From Solirhodobacter olei (GTDB lineage: Bacteria; Pseudomonadota; Alphaproteobacteria; Rhodobacterales; Rhodobacteraceae), in NCBI RefSeq assembly GCF_004010155.1, contig NZ_RRYH01000037.1, forward strand, positions 1 through 50,215: a stretch of DNA of 50,215 bases. The letters run 5' to 3'. Under the pieces are notes generated by a model, which made no database searches, was not told where the DNA came from, and saw only the letters and a list, made by a program, of their open reading frames with translations. Both the position numbers and the translations under genes were made by a program. Shown one piece after another: positions 8,807 to 16,693 of the stretch; position 1 is the stretch's first letter, and each line of letters starts with the position of its first letter.

Positions 8807-10165
8807 TCAAGCCTTGCGTACCGGCCTGCGTAGCGTCACCAGTTCCTCGCCCATGGTCGGATGCACCGCCACGGTGCGGTCGAAATCCTCCTTCGTCGCC
8901 CCCATCTTGATCGCGATGGCGGCGAGCTGGATCATCTCGCCCGCCTCCGGTGCGACGATATGGCAGCCCAGCACCTTGCGGCTGTCCTGGCTGACGATCA
9001 GCTTCATCAGCACCCGCTCCTCCTGCCCGGCGAAGAGGCTGCGCATCGGCCGGAAGGCGGCGGAATAGACCTCGATCGGCTCGCGGTCCCGCGCCTCCTC
9101 CTCGCTGAGGCCCACCGAGCCCAGTTCCGGCTGGGTGAAGACGGCAGAGGCGACCAGCTCGTGATCCGCCGCGACGACCTTTCCGCCGAAAACGGTATCG
9201 GCGAAGGCATGGCCCTCGCGGATCGCGACCGGGGTAAGGTTGATCCGGTCGGTCACGTCGCCCACGGCGTAGATCGAGGGCACCGCGGTCTGGCTGTGGC
9301 CGTCGACCACGATCTCGCCCCGCCGGCCAAGTTTAACGCCCAGCGCCTCCAGCCCCAGGCCATGCGAATTCGGCACCCGGCCGGTGGCGTAGAGCACCGC
9401 GTCGAACGTCCGGTCCTTGCCGTCGGTGGCCGTGACCTTCACGCCCTCTCCGGCGCGCTCCATCTCCATCACCTCGGTGCCGCAGTGGATCTCGATCCCG
9501 CGGGCCCGCATGGCCTCGGCGACATGGCCGCGGGCCTCGTCATCGAAGCCGCGCAGGATCTGGGCGCCGCGGTAATACTGTGTAACTTCGACGCCCAGAC
9601 CGTTGAATATCCCCGCGAATTCGCAGGCGATATAGCCGCCGCCGACGACCAGAAGCCGCTTCGGCAACTTCTCCAGGTGGAACATGTCGTTGGAGGTCAG
9701 CGCCAGCTCCGAGCCCGGGAACTCCGGCACGAAGGGCCAGCCGCCGGTGGCGACGAGGATATGCTTGGCGGTGACCGTCTCGCCGGTGGAAAGCTTCACC
9801 GTATGCGCGTCTTCCAGCACCGCGCGGCAGTCGTGGATCGTCACCCCGGCATTCAGCAGCGTCTTGCGATAGGCGCCTTCGAGCCGGTCAAGCTCCGCCT
9901 CCAGCTTGCCGCGGAACATCGGCCAGTCGAAGGCGCCGGCCGAGGCGTTCCAGCCATAGGCCCGCGCCTCCTCCACCGCCGCCGGATAGGACGAGGCGAA
10001 AACCATCAGCTTCTTGGGCACGCAGCCGCGGATGACGCAGGTGCCGCCCATGCGGCTTTCCTCCGCCAGCCCGACCTTCGCGCCATGATCCGCGGCCGCC
10101 ACCCGCGCCGCGCGAACCCCGCCGGAGCCGCCGCCGATGACGAAAAGATCATAGTCGAAATTCAT
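8807..10165 (-). CDS. gor: Glutathione-disulfide reductase
   Basis: This 452-residue FAD/NADPH enzyme reduces glutathione disulfide in the cytoplasm. The N-terminal FAD motif is VIGGGSGGVRAARVAA and the redox-active disulfide is GGTCVIRGCVPKK. The NAD(P) motif is VVGGGYIACEFAGI, followed by the second FAD segment IYAVGDVTDRINLTPVA. The dimerisation domain ends with the catalytic His-Glu pair in VHPTMGEE. Length is typical (about 450). It starts three bases after the rpiA stop codon, so the two are cotranscribed; RpiA feeds pentose phosphates while Gor consumes NADPH. Confidence 0.96.
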   Translation of the reverse strand: MNFDYDLFVIGGGSGGVRAARVAAADHGAKVGLAEESRMGGTCVIRGCVPKKLMVFASSYPAAVEEARAYGWNASAGAFDWPMFRGKLEAELDRLEGAYRKTLLNAGVTIHDCRAVLEDAHTVKLSTGETVTAKHILVATGGWPFVPEFPGSELALTSNDMFHLEKLPKRLLVVGGGYIACEFAGIFNGLGVEVTQYYRGAQILRGFDDEARGHVAEAMRARGIEIHCGTEVMEMERAGEGVKVTATDGKDRTFDAVLYATGRVPNSHGLGLEALGVKLGRRGEIVVDGHSQTAVPSIYAVGDVTDRINLTPVAIREGHAFADTVFGGKVVAADHELVASAVFTQPELGSVGLSEEEARDREPIEVYSAAFRPMRSLFAGQEERVLMKLIVSQDSRKVLGCHIVAPEAGEMIQLAAIAIKMGATKEDFDRTVAVHPTMGEELVTLRRPVRKA

Positions 10166-10168
10166 TGC

Positions 10169-10957
10169 CTACTCCCCGAGGTCGGAGAACAGGTTCGTGG
10201 TCTCGATGAACTCCACCTGCCCCTCCTCGCTTACCGCGCCGGAGATGTCGCGCACCGACACCCGGCCATCGCCATGGCCCACCACGACGATATCGCAGAT
10301 ATCGATGAACAGGCCGTTCTCCACCACGCCCGGGATCTGGTTCAGCACGAGCGCAAGCTGGCGCGCGTTGCCGATCCGGTTCAGGTGCAGATCGACGATG
10401 TAGTTCCCTTCGTCGGTGAGGAAAGCATGGTCCCCGTTCATGCGGAGCGAGGTGGTCTGCCCCAGCACATCCATCGCGCCGAGGGTTTCCTCGATCAGCG
10501 CCTTGGTGGTCTGCCAGCCGAAGGGCACCACCTCCACCGGCAAAGGGAAGGCGCCGAGCTGGGCCACTTCCTTCGCCGCATCGGCGATGACGATCATCCG
10601 GTCAGACGCGGTCGCGACGATCTTCTCCTGCAGCAGCGCGCCGCCGCCGCCCTTGATCAGGTTCAGTTCCGGATCGAACTCGTCGGCGCCGTCGATGGTC
10701 AGGTCCAGCCATTTCGCCTCGTCTAGGCTGACCACCTTGATGCCGACCTGCCGCGCCAGATCCGCCGTGCGGGTGGAGGTGGGCACGCCGGTGATCTTCA
10801 GCCCGTCCTCGCGCACCATCTCGCCCAGGCAGCGCACCATCCAGGCGGCGGTGGAGCCGGTGCCGAGCCCGACCTTCATCCCGCTTTCGACGAATTCGAC
10901 CGCCCGTCTGGCGGCCACGAACTTCGCCTTGTCGATCGGAGAGAGGTCGGCGGGCAT
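10169..10957 (-). CDS. rpiA: Ribose-5-phosphate isomerase A
   Basis: This 262-residue cytoplasmic enzyme interconverts ribose 5-phosphate and ribulose 5-phosphate. Family motifs are GLGTGSTAAWMV, TIDGADEFDPELNLIKGGGGA with the catalytic Asp/Glu and Lys, and LQEKIVA. AGGAG lies before the ATG. A short C-terminal extension after DISGAVSEEG is common in alphaproteobacteria. It heads the rpiA-gor operon. Confidence 0.96.
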   Translation of the reverse strand: MPADLSPIDKAKFVAARRAVEFVESGMKVGLGTGSTAAWMVRCLGEMVREDGLKITGVPTSTRTADLARQVGIKVVSLDEAKWLDLTIDGADEFDPELNLIKGGGGALLQEKIVATASDRMIVIADAAKEVAQLGAFPLPVEVVPFGWQTTKALIEETLGAMDVLGQTTSLRMNGDHAFLTDEGNYIVDLHLNRIGNARQLALVLNQIPGVVENGLFIDICDIVVVGHGDGRVSVRDISGAVSEEGQVEFIETTNLFSDLGE

Positions 10958-11058
10958 GATCGGCTCCTACGCTGCGCTGCCCCGGTTATAGGCAAACTGC
11001 CCCGGGGGTGCGAGGCCGTTTTGCGCCGCAGCGTCCCGCGCGGGAAGGCGCCGCCGAA

Positions 11059-11079
11059 CGGTGCGCAATGAATGCGCAC
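11059..11079 (-). repeat. 21 bp palindromic repeat, copy 1 (inverted)
   Basis: Arms GGTGCGCA and TGCGCACC form a perfect 8 bp stem around a 5-base loop. The loop reads ATGAA here, the reverse complement of TTCAT in the other three copies. It lies between rpiA and the gene at 11175. Confidence 0.8.
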
Positions 11080-11174
11080 CCAATGCCGGGAAGATCAACC
11101 AGAACGTGCATCCCGCCGCCGCCGCGCTATACTCGCACCCGTACCAGTTCCCAGCCGGCAAGGTTGCCCGCCGC

Positions 11175-12164
11175 ATGACCGAGGCCCCCGCCTTCAACCT
11201 CCTCGCCATCTTCCAGGCCGGCCGCCTGCAATACGAGGCGCTGCTGCTGGCCGCGAGCCTCGCCGAGACGAACCCCGCCCTCCTTTCCCGCCTGCACCTG
11301 GCAGAGCCGGAACCCGGGCCCCTCTGGCCCGCCGACCCGCACGTCAGGGACAAGGCGCTCCGCGGTCTTCTGGCCGAGATGGGCGTGACCTTCCTCAGCT
11401 TCCCCTCGCGCCATTTCGGCGCCGCCTACCCCTATGGCAACAAGATCGAGGCCCTGGCCGCCCTGCCGCCCGTCCCCTTCGTCTTCTTCGACACCGACAC
11501 GCTCTTTCTCGGCCCGCTCGCCGATGTCCCCTTCGACTTCGACCGCCCCACGGCCTCGCTCAACCGCGAGGACACATGGCCGAAACCCGACCTCTACGGC
11601 CCCGGCACGGACGAAATCTGGCGCAGCCTTTACGGGAAATTCTCGCTGGATTTCCAAAGCTCTCTGGACCTTTCCGAACCCGACGGGTCCTGGCGGCGCT
11701 ACCTCTATTTCAACGCCGGCTGGTTCTTCCACCGCGATCCGCAGGCCTTCGGGCAGCGCTTCCTGTCCTGCGCGCTCGCGATCCGCGACGACCCGCCGCC
11801 GCAGCTCACCGGACAGTCGCTCGACCCGTGGCTCGACCAGGTCGCCCTGCCGCTCGTCATCCACAGCTTCGGCGGCGGGCGCGCGACGCTGCCGCCCGGC
11901 CTGCTCGACGGGCGGATCAGCTGCCATTACCGGACCCTGCCGTTGCTCTACGCGAAGGAAAGCGACCAGGCCGTTGAAATGCTGGAAAAGATCGCCGCAA
12001 CCCCCGCCTACCGCCGGATCCTGCGCGACCACGCGCCGGTGAAGGCCTGCGTCTACCGCAACCAGGGCCGCCGCGCCCGCGCCCTGTTCGACCGCGCGAA
12101 CCTGCCCCGCCGCGAACAGGCGATCCGCAACCGGCTGAAACGCGAAGGGCTCTGGATCCGCTGA
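11175..12164 (+). CDS. Putative glycosyltransferase-like protein
   Basis: The 329-residue product has no signal peptide. It carries FVFFDTDTLFLGPLADVPFDF near residues 110-130, a DxD motif typical of GT-A glycosyltransferases that bind nucleotide-sugars with a metal. Upstream YGNKIEALAALP and downstream YLYFNAGWFFHRDP, WLDQVALPLVIHSFGG resemble the fold of GT8/GT-A relatives. The C-terminus is basic (RREQAIRNRLKREG). The ATG at 11175 is chosen because AAGG precedes it and the upstream frame runs through a repeat. No donor or acceptor can be named. It converges on the next gene. Confidence 0.75.
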   Translation: MTEAPAFNLLAIFQAGRLQYEALLLAASLAETNPALLSRLHLAEPEPGPLWPADPHVRDKALRGLLAEMGVTFLSFPSRHFGAAYPYGNKIEALAALPPVPFVFFDTDTLFLGPLADVPFDFDRPTASLNREDTWPKPDLYGPGTDEIWRSLYGKFSLDFQSSLDLSEPDGSWRRYLYFNAGWFFHRDPQAFGQRFLSCALAIRDDPPPQLTGQSLDPWLDQVALPLVIHSFGGGRATLPPGLLDGRISCHYRTLPLLYAKESDQAVEMLEKIAATPAYRRILRDHAPVKACVYRNQGRRARALFDRANLPRREQAIRNRLKREGLWIR

Positions 12165-12176
12165 GGCCGCCTCAGC
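12160..12176. terminator. Bidirectional hairpin between convergent genes
   Basis: GCTGAGG and CCTCAGC form a perfect 7 bp stem with a 3-base loop spanning both stop codons (12162-12164 plus strand, 12172-12174 minus strand). There is no T-tract on either side, so its efficiency as a terminator is uncertain. Confidence 0.4.
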
Positions 12177-12888
12177 CGTATTTGACGAAGAACTGCCGGT
12201 AGGGCCCCCGCAGCCCCTCGATCGCCGCCTTCACCTGCGCCGGGTCGCCCGCGGCCACGGCATTGACGAGCGCGTCCACCGAGGCACGGAAGGCCGCCTC
12301 CAGCGGGGCGTAGTCGGCCTCCGACGCCTCCGGCGCGGGATGCGCCTCGATCTGGCCGACGAGGTAGTCGAGCACACCCGCCAGTTCCGCCACCTTCGGC
12401 GCGACCTTGCCGGTGTAAAGCGCGGGATCCAGCGCCAGCACCTTCTCCATCTCGGCGTGATAGGCATTCATCCGGTCGGAGAAGCCGATGATCCCGTTGC
12501 GCTCGTGCAGCTTCCACAGCGCCAGCCGCACCGCCTCCAGCGTCATGTGCGCGTCGGGCACGTTGCCGGCCTTTGCCTGCGCCTTGGCCGTGTCGAGCGA
12601 CGAAGCGACCTTGGCGAGGGTGTCGCTCCACTTCGGGTCATCGGCATATTGCGGCGGGGGCGTGCTGCGCCAGTCGGTCATCAGCCCCGCCCATTGCGCC
12701 GAAAACTTGTTGATCGCCTCCGCCGTCGCCGACGCATCGCCCTGGTTGCTGTCGAACAGCGCCACCCTGTAGCTGGCATAGGCCTTGCGCAGCCCGGCCT
12801 CGAAATCGGCGATCTTGCCGGCATGGGCGGCGGGGGCGACCAGCGCGGCGACCAGCGCCAGGGCCGGAAGGAAACTGCGGTGCGGCAT
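12172..12888 (-). CDS. Hypothetical periplasmic helical protein
   Basis: The 238-residue product has a clean signal peptide (MPHRSFLPALALVAALVAPAAHA/GK). The mature part is almost entirely predicted helix, with segments such as ALWKLHERNGIIGFSDRMN and YHAEMEKVLALDP. The layout suggests a helical-bundle binding protein, but no family is recognised. GGAAG precedes the ATG. The next gene upstream on this strand starts as a separate unit at 13309. Confidence 0.75.
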   Translation of the reverse strand: MPHRSFLPALALVAALVAPAAHAGKIADFEAGLRKAYASYRVALFDSNQGDASATAEAINKFSAQWAGLMTDWRSTPPPQYADDPKWSDTLAKVASSLDTAKAQAKAGNVPDAHMTLEAVRLALWKLHERNGIIGFSDRMNAYHAEMEKVLALDPALYTGKVAPKVAELAGVLDYLVGQIEAHPAPEASEADYAPLEAAFRASVDALVNAVAAGDPAQVKAAIEGLRGPYRQFFVKYG

Positions 12889-12976
12889 AGGTGTTCTTCC
12901 TGACTTGTCCTTCGAACTCTGCGTGCGCGGCACGGCCCCCCAACCGGCCCCGCATCGCCTTACGTCAATTCTGCGG

Positions 12977-13309
12977 CTAGAGCGGCCGGGCCGCAAGCCG
13001 ATCCCGCCAAATCGAGACAGCTTCTTTCAGAACCCGCGCCCGCGCCATCGGCGAAAGCTCGGCATCGAGCCGCTCCAGCACCTCGAAGCGGAAGCCCTCG
13101 CCGCCCGCCCCGCCCCAGGCGGCGGCCAGCTCCGCCGGTGCTGGCCCGCCGGTGCGCAGCACGAAGCGCAGCCGGTTCTCGGCCGCGCCCAGCGACCGGG
13201 CCGCGCCCACCCAGCACGCCCCGTCCGGCGCGCGGAACGCGTAAACCCCGGCGTCCACGGCCCTTTCCTTCCAGGCCGCCACCGCCGCCCGTCGCGCATC
13301 TTTCTCCAT
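12977..13309 (-). CDS. GIY-YIG nuclease family protein
   Basis: The 110-residue protein carries a degenerate GIY-YIG motif: AGVYAFR then CWVGAARSLGAAENRLRF (about 20-48), where the second signature is reduced to WVG. The usual nuclease core continues with GFRFEVLERLD and a helical end VLKEAVSIWRDRLAA. Such small proteins are seen next to DUF2239 genes, as here, where the two diverge across 75 bases. Whether it still cuts DNA is uncertain. An in-frame start further upstream (13349) is unlikely because it overlaps the promoter region. Confidence 0.75.
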   Translation of the reverse strand: MEKDARRAAVAAWKERAVDAGVYAFRAPDGACWVGAARSLGAAENRLRFVLRTGGPAPAELAAAWGGAGGEGFRFEVLERLDAELSPMARARVLKEAVSIWRDRLAARPL

Positions 13310-13350
13310 CTTGGCCGCTCCGCTCTTGTGTCCGGCGGCTCTCTCGCATA

Positions 13351-13370
13351 TTTTAACCCGGGTATAAATA
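13351..13370. promoter_or_regulatory. Candidate shared operator between GIY-YIG and DUF2239 genes
   Basis: A perfect ACCCGGGT palindrome (13356-13363) is flanked by AT-rich bases that extend it imperfectly (TTAACCCGGGTATA). It sits in the middle of the 75-base divergent gap, where a protein bound there would affect both promoters. Confidence 0.4.
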
Positions 13371-13384
13371 GCAAAGTGATCCCC

Positions 13385-13897
13385 ATGGACCGTCAGCTCC
13401 TCCTCTTCGAAGGCGACCGGCGCATCGCCGCCGGGCCAGAGGCCGAAATCCGCGCAGCCCTCCTCGCCCGTCGCGCCGCCCGCGCCGAACCCGAGGCCGG
13501 ACCCCGCCTCGCAGTCTTCGAGGCGGAAAGCGGCCGGGTGACCGACATCGACCTGCGGGACCCGCCACGCGGCCGCGGCCGCCCCCGGCTCGGCGTGACG
13601 CCGCGCGAGGTGACGCTTCTGCCGCGCGACTGGGACTGGCTTGCCGCCCAGCCCGGCGGCGCCTCAGCGACGCTAAGGCGGCTGGTGGAGGCCGCGCGCC
13701 GCACCGAGAGCCCGACCAGCCGCCTGCGCCTGCGCCGAGACGCGGCCTATCGCATCCTGACCGAGCTCGCCGGCGACCGCCCGGGCTACGAGGAGGCGAT
13801 GCGCGCCCTCTTCCGCGGCGACCACGGCGCCTTCGCCGCCGCGACCGAGGGCTGGGCCGAGGACCTCCGCGCCCTCTACCCGGAGGACGGCGCGTGA
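13385..13897 (+). CDS. DUF2239 family protein
   Basis: The 170-residue product matches the DUF2239 pattern: an N-terminal LLLFEGDRRIAAGPEAEI, then DIDLRDPPRGRGRPRLGV, the hallmark PREVTLLPRDWDWLAAQPGG, and a helical C-terminus with RDAAYRILTELAGDRPGYEE. The RGRPRLGV stretch is AT-hook-like and suggests nucleic-acid contact. The family's function is not established. The ATG at 13385 is preferred although no strong ribosome site is visible; the far longer upstream frame overlaps the GIY-YIG gene. The stop overlaps the start of the next gene. Confidence 0.85.
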   Translation: MDRQLLLFEGDRRIAAGPEAEIRAALLARRAARAEPEAGPRLAVFEAESGRVTDIDLRDPPRGRGRPRLGVTPREVTLLPRDWDWLAAQPGGASATLRRLVEAARRTESPTSRLRLRRDAAYRILTELAGDRPGYEEAMRALFRGDHGAFAAATEGWAEDLRALYPEDGA

Positions 13898-14307
13898 CCC
13901 ATCTGGAGCCCACCGAGGCCGCCGCCATCGCCACCCTGCGCCGCGGCATTCGCGGCCCGGTCGTGATGCTGAACCTGCTGCGTTTCCGCCGGGTGGCCGA
14001 TTACGCGGCCACCCCCGACCTCGCCCCGCCCGCCCCGGTCACCGGGGCCGAGGCCTATGCCCGCTACATCGCCCACACCCGCCCGCATCTGGAGGCAAGC
14101 GGCGGCGCGATCCTGTTCGACGGCACCGGCGGGCCGTGGTTCATCGGGCCGGAGGCCGAACACTGGCACCGCGCGCTGCTGATCCGGCAGGCGAGCCTCG
14201 AGGCCTTCCTCGCCTTCGCCCGGAACGAGGCCTACCTCGGCGGTATCGGCCACCGCACCGCCGCGCTGGAGGACAGCCGCCTGCTGCCCCTCGCCCCCGT
14301 CGGCTGA
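13894..14307 (+). CDS. DUF1330-like protein (dimeric alpha-beta barrel)
   Basis: The 137-residue protein starts with GTG overlapping the DUF2239 stop by four bases, so it is probably coupled. The pattern GPVVMLNLLRFRRVADY, then GAEAYARYIAHTRPHLEASGG, LLIRQASLEAFLAFARNEAY and a final HRTAALEDSRLLP fits DUF1330-type small alpha-beta barrel proteins. No catalytic role is known. Confidence 0.75.
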   Translation: MTHLEPTEAAAIATLRRGIRGPVVMLNLLRFRRVADYAATPDLAPPAPVTGAEAYARYIAHTRPHLEASGGAILFDGTGGPWFIGPEAEHWHRALLIRQASLEAFLAFARNEAYLGGIGHRTAALEDSRLLPLAPVG

Positions 14308-14467
14308 GCCGGGCCCCGAATCCTGCCCCGGAACCGCGTTCCGCCCGCGCCGCGCAGGGCGGAACGGCATTTGCGCCGGGCCCTTCCGCCCGGAACCCCG
14401 GCCCTCAGCACGCCGTTGTGCGGCACCGGCCAAGCCCCTAGGCTCAGACCAGACCAAGGAGGATCCG

Positions 14468-15754
14468 ATGACAACAACCTATGGCTTCGACACGCTGCAA
14501 ATCCACGCCGGGGCGCGGCCCGACCCGGCCACGGGAGCCCGGCAGACCCCGATCTACCAGAGCACGGCCTTCGTCTTCCGCGACGCGGACCATGCCGCCG
14601 CCCTCTTCAACCTGCAGGAGGTCGGCTACATCTACTCGCGGCTGACCAATCCCACCGTCTCGGTCCTGCAGGAGCGGATCGCGACGCTGGAAGGCGGCGC
14701 GGGCGCGGTCTGCTGCTCCTCCGGGCACGCGGCACAGCTCCTGGCGCTCTTCCCGCTGATGGCGCCGGGGCGCAACGTCGTGGCCTCGACCCGGCTCTAC
14801 GGCGGCACCGTGCAGCAATTCTCCAACACGATCCGCAAGTTCGGCTGGTCGGCCAAGTTCGTCGATTTCGACGACGAGGCCGCGCTCGCCGCCGCGATCG
14901 ACGACGACACCCGCGCGATCTTCTGCGAGTCGATCGCCAACCCCGGCGGCTACATCACCGATCTCGACGCGGTGGCGAAGATCGCAGAGGCCGCCGGCGT
15001 GCCGCTGGTGGTCGACAACACCTCCGCCACGCCCTGGCTCTGCCGCCCGATCGAGCATGGCGCGACGCTGGTGATCCACTCGACGACCAAGTACCTCACC
15101 GGCAACGGCACCGTCACCGGCGGCGCGGTGGTGGACTCCGGCCGCTTCGACTGGTCCGCCTCCGGCAAGTTCCCGGCGCTGTCCGAGCCGGAGCCCGCCT
15201 ATCACGGTCTGAAGTTCCACGAGACCTTCGGCCCCCTCGCCTACACCTTCTACGGCATCGCCATCGGCCTGCGCGATCTCGGCATGACGATGAACCCGCA
15301 GGCCGCGCATTACACGCTGATGGGAATCGAGACGCTCTCGCTCCGGATGGAGCGGCACGTCGCCAACGCGGTGAAGGTCGCGACCTGGCTGGAGAAGAAT
15401 CCAAGGGTAGAAAGCGTGACCTATGCCGGGCTGAAGTCCTCGCCATATTTCAACCGGATCGAGCGGATCTGCCCCCGCGGCGCCGGCGCTCTTTTCACTT
15501 TTGCGATAAAAGGCGGCTACGAGGCCTGCGTGAAGCTGGTCAATTCGGTGGAGCTGTTCAGCCATGTCGCCAACCTCGGCGACGCGCGTTCGCTGATCAT
15601 CCACCCGGCCTCCACCACCCACCGCCAGCTGTCGGAGGAGGCGCAGGAGAAGGCCGGCGCCGGGCCGAAGATCATCCGCCTCTCGATCGGCATCGAGGAT
15701 GCCGACGACCTGATCGCGGATCTCGACCAGGCGCTCGCCAAGGCCACGGCCTGA
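14468..15754 (+). CDS. metY: O-acetylhomoserine aminocarboxypropyltransferase/cysteine synthase family
   Basis: This 428-residue PLP enzyme of the Cys/Met metabolism family makes homocysteine (or methionine) from O-acetylhomoserine and sulfide or methanethiol. Motifs seen: DTLQIHAGARPDP, RQTPIYQSTAFVF, YSRLTNPTV, LEGGAGAVCCSSGHAAQ, LVVDNTSATPWLCRPIEHGA, and the PLP lysine in HSTTKYLTGNG. Length matches the O-acetylhomoserine branch (about 425-435), longer than cystathionine gamma-synthase (about 390). AGGAGG lies before the ATG. It is monocistronic and ends at a strong hairpin. Methionine gamma-lyase activity cannot be excluded. Confidence 0.9.
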   Translation: MTTTYGFDTLQIHAGARPDPATGARQTPIYQSTAFVFRDADHAAALFNLQEVGYIYSRLTNPTVSVLQERIATLEGGAGAVCCSSGHAAQLLALFPLMAPGRNVVASTRLYGGTVQQFSNTIRKFGWSAKFVDFDDEAALAAAIDDDTRAIFCESIANPGGYITDLDAVAKIAEAAGVPLVVDNTSATPWLCRPIEHGATLVIHSTTKYLTGNGTVTGGAVVDSGRFDWSASGKFPALSEPEPAYHGLKFHETFGPLAYTFYGIAIGLRDLGMTMNPQAAHYTLMGIETLSLRMERHVANAVKVATWLEKNPRVESVTYAGLKSSPYFNRIERICPRGAGALFTFAIKGGYEACVKLVNSVELFSHVANLGDARSLIIHPASTTHRQLSEEAQEKAGAGPKIIRLSIGIEDADDLIADLDQALAKATA

Positions 15755-15759
15755 GCCTC

Positions 15760-15793
15760 GGGAGGGCGCGCCGCGACGGGCGCGCCCTTCCCC
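15760..15793. terminator. Bidirectional hairpin after metY
   Basis: GGGAGGGCGCGCC pairs with GGGCGCGCCCTTCCC across a short loop, with one bulged T. It begins six bases after the metY stop and lies 14 bases from the stop codon of the convergent SIMPL gene. No T-tract follows on either strand. Confidence 0.6.
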
Positions 15794-15806
15794 TCACCCG
15801 GCCCCC

Positions 15807-16517
15807 TCACTCGGAGAGGCCGAAGACCATCTGCACCTCTGCCTTCACGTCCACCTCGCCCTGCGCCACCGGCACGGGAGAGGAGACCTTCAGCATCATC
15901 GGCGCGGCCCGCATCAGCGGCACCGGCGCGTTCCCGGCTTCCGAGATCGACTGCACGGGGCCGAGTTTCACCCCCGCCGCCGCCGCCAGGACCGAGGCCC
16001 GGTGCATCGCGTCCGCCACCGCCGCCTTGCGCGCGGCGTCCTGGTAGGGCGCCGGATCGGACAGCCCGAAGCTCAGGCCAGAGATCCGGTTCGCCCCGTC
16101 GCTCACCACCGCGTCCAGCACGTGGCCCAGACGGTCCAGCGCGTGCACCTTCACCCGCACCGTGCCGGAGGCGGCGAAGCCGACGATCTTCGACGCCTGC
16201 CCGGTCTGCGCATTCGGGTTCGACCAGCGCGGCGAAAGATCGAGGCCCGAAGACTGCATGTCGCGTGCGGCGATCCCCTCGGCGCCCAGCCGCTTCAGCA
16301 CCGCCGCAAGCTGGGCGGAGGCCTGCGCCACGGCCGCGGCGGCGGTCTTGCCCTCCGCCGTCACCCCCAGCGTGATCTCCGCCATGTCGGGCACATGCGA
16401 GACCGATCCCTCGCCCGTCACCGTCAGCGTCGGCCCGGCCCAGGCCGCCCGCACCCCTCCGAGGCCCGCAAGCCCCGCCACCATTGCCGCCGCAAGGGCA
16501 TGTTTCCAAAGCACCAT
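15807..16517 (-). CDS. SIMPL domain-containing periplasmic protein
   Basis: The 236-residue product has a signal peptide (MVLWKHALAAAMVAGLAGLGG...AAWA/GP) and one SIMPL (DUF541, BP26-like) domain: LTVTGEGSVSHVPDMAEITLGV at the start, DRLGHVLDAVVSDGANRISGL in the middle and VDVKAEVQMVFGL at the end. Relatives form channel-like oligomers or are surface antigens; the function is not settled. GGAGGG precedes the ATG at 16517; the upstream frame extension is rejected. It diverges from the next gene. Confidence 0.9.
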   Translation of the reverse strand: MVLWKHALAAAMVAGLAGLGGVRAAWAGPTLTVTGEGSVSHVPDMAEITLGVTAEGKTAAAAVAQASAQLAAVLKRLGAEGIAARDMQSSGLDLSPRWSNPNAQTGQASKIVGFAASGTVRVKVHALDRLGHVLDAVVSDGANRISGLSFGLSDPAPYQDAARKAAVADAMHRASVLAAAAGVKLGPVQSISEAGNAPVPLMRAAPMMLKVSSPVPVAQGEVDVKAEVQMVFGLSE

Positions 16518-16693
16518 CACCGGCCCTCCTTTCGCACCGACCCTGCGGCCCGCCGCCGCGCGAGACAAGCCGAAACCGGGCCGGAACCGGGCCGGAACCG
16601 CGCGCGCCTTCCCCTCGGCGGTTTCCTGCTGTACATATTCAGGCAGCCAGCGGCCGCCTCCCCCGGCCCCATATCCTGTGTTACAGCCTTCGA

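Noticed and set aside
14308-14467. A methionine-type riboswitch ahead of metY
   Set aside because: The leader has GC hairpins but none of the conserved parts of SAM-II, SAM/SAH or SAH motifs that I can recognise.
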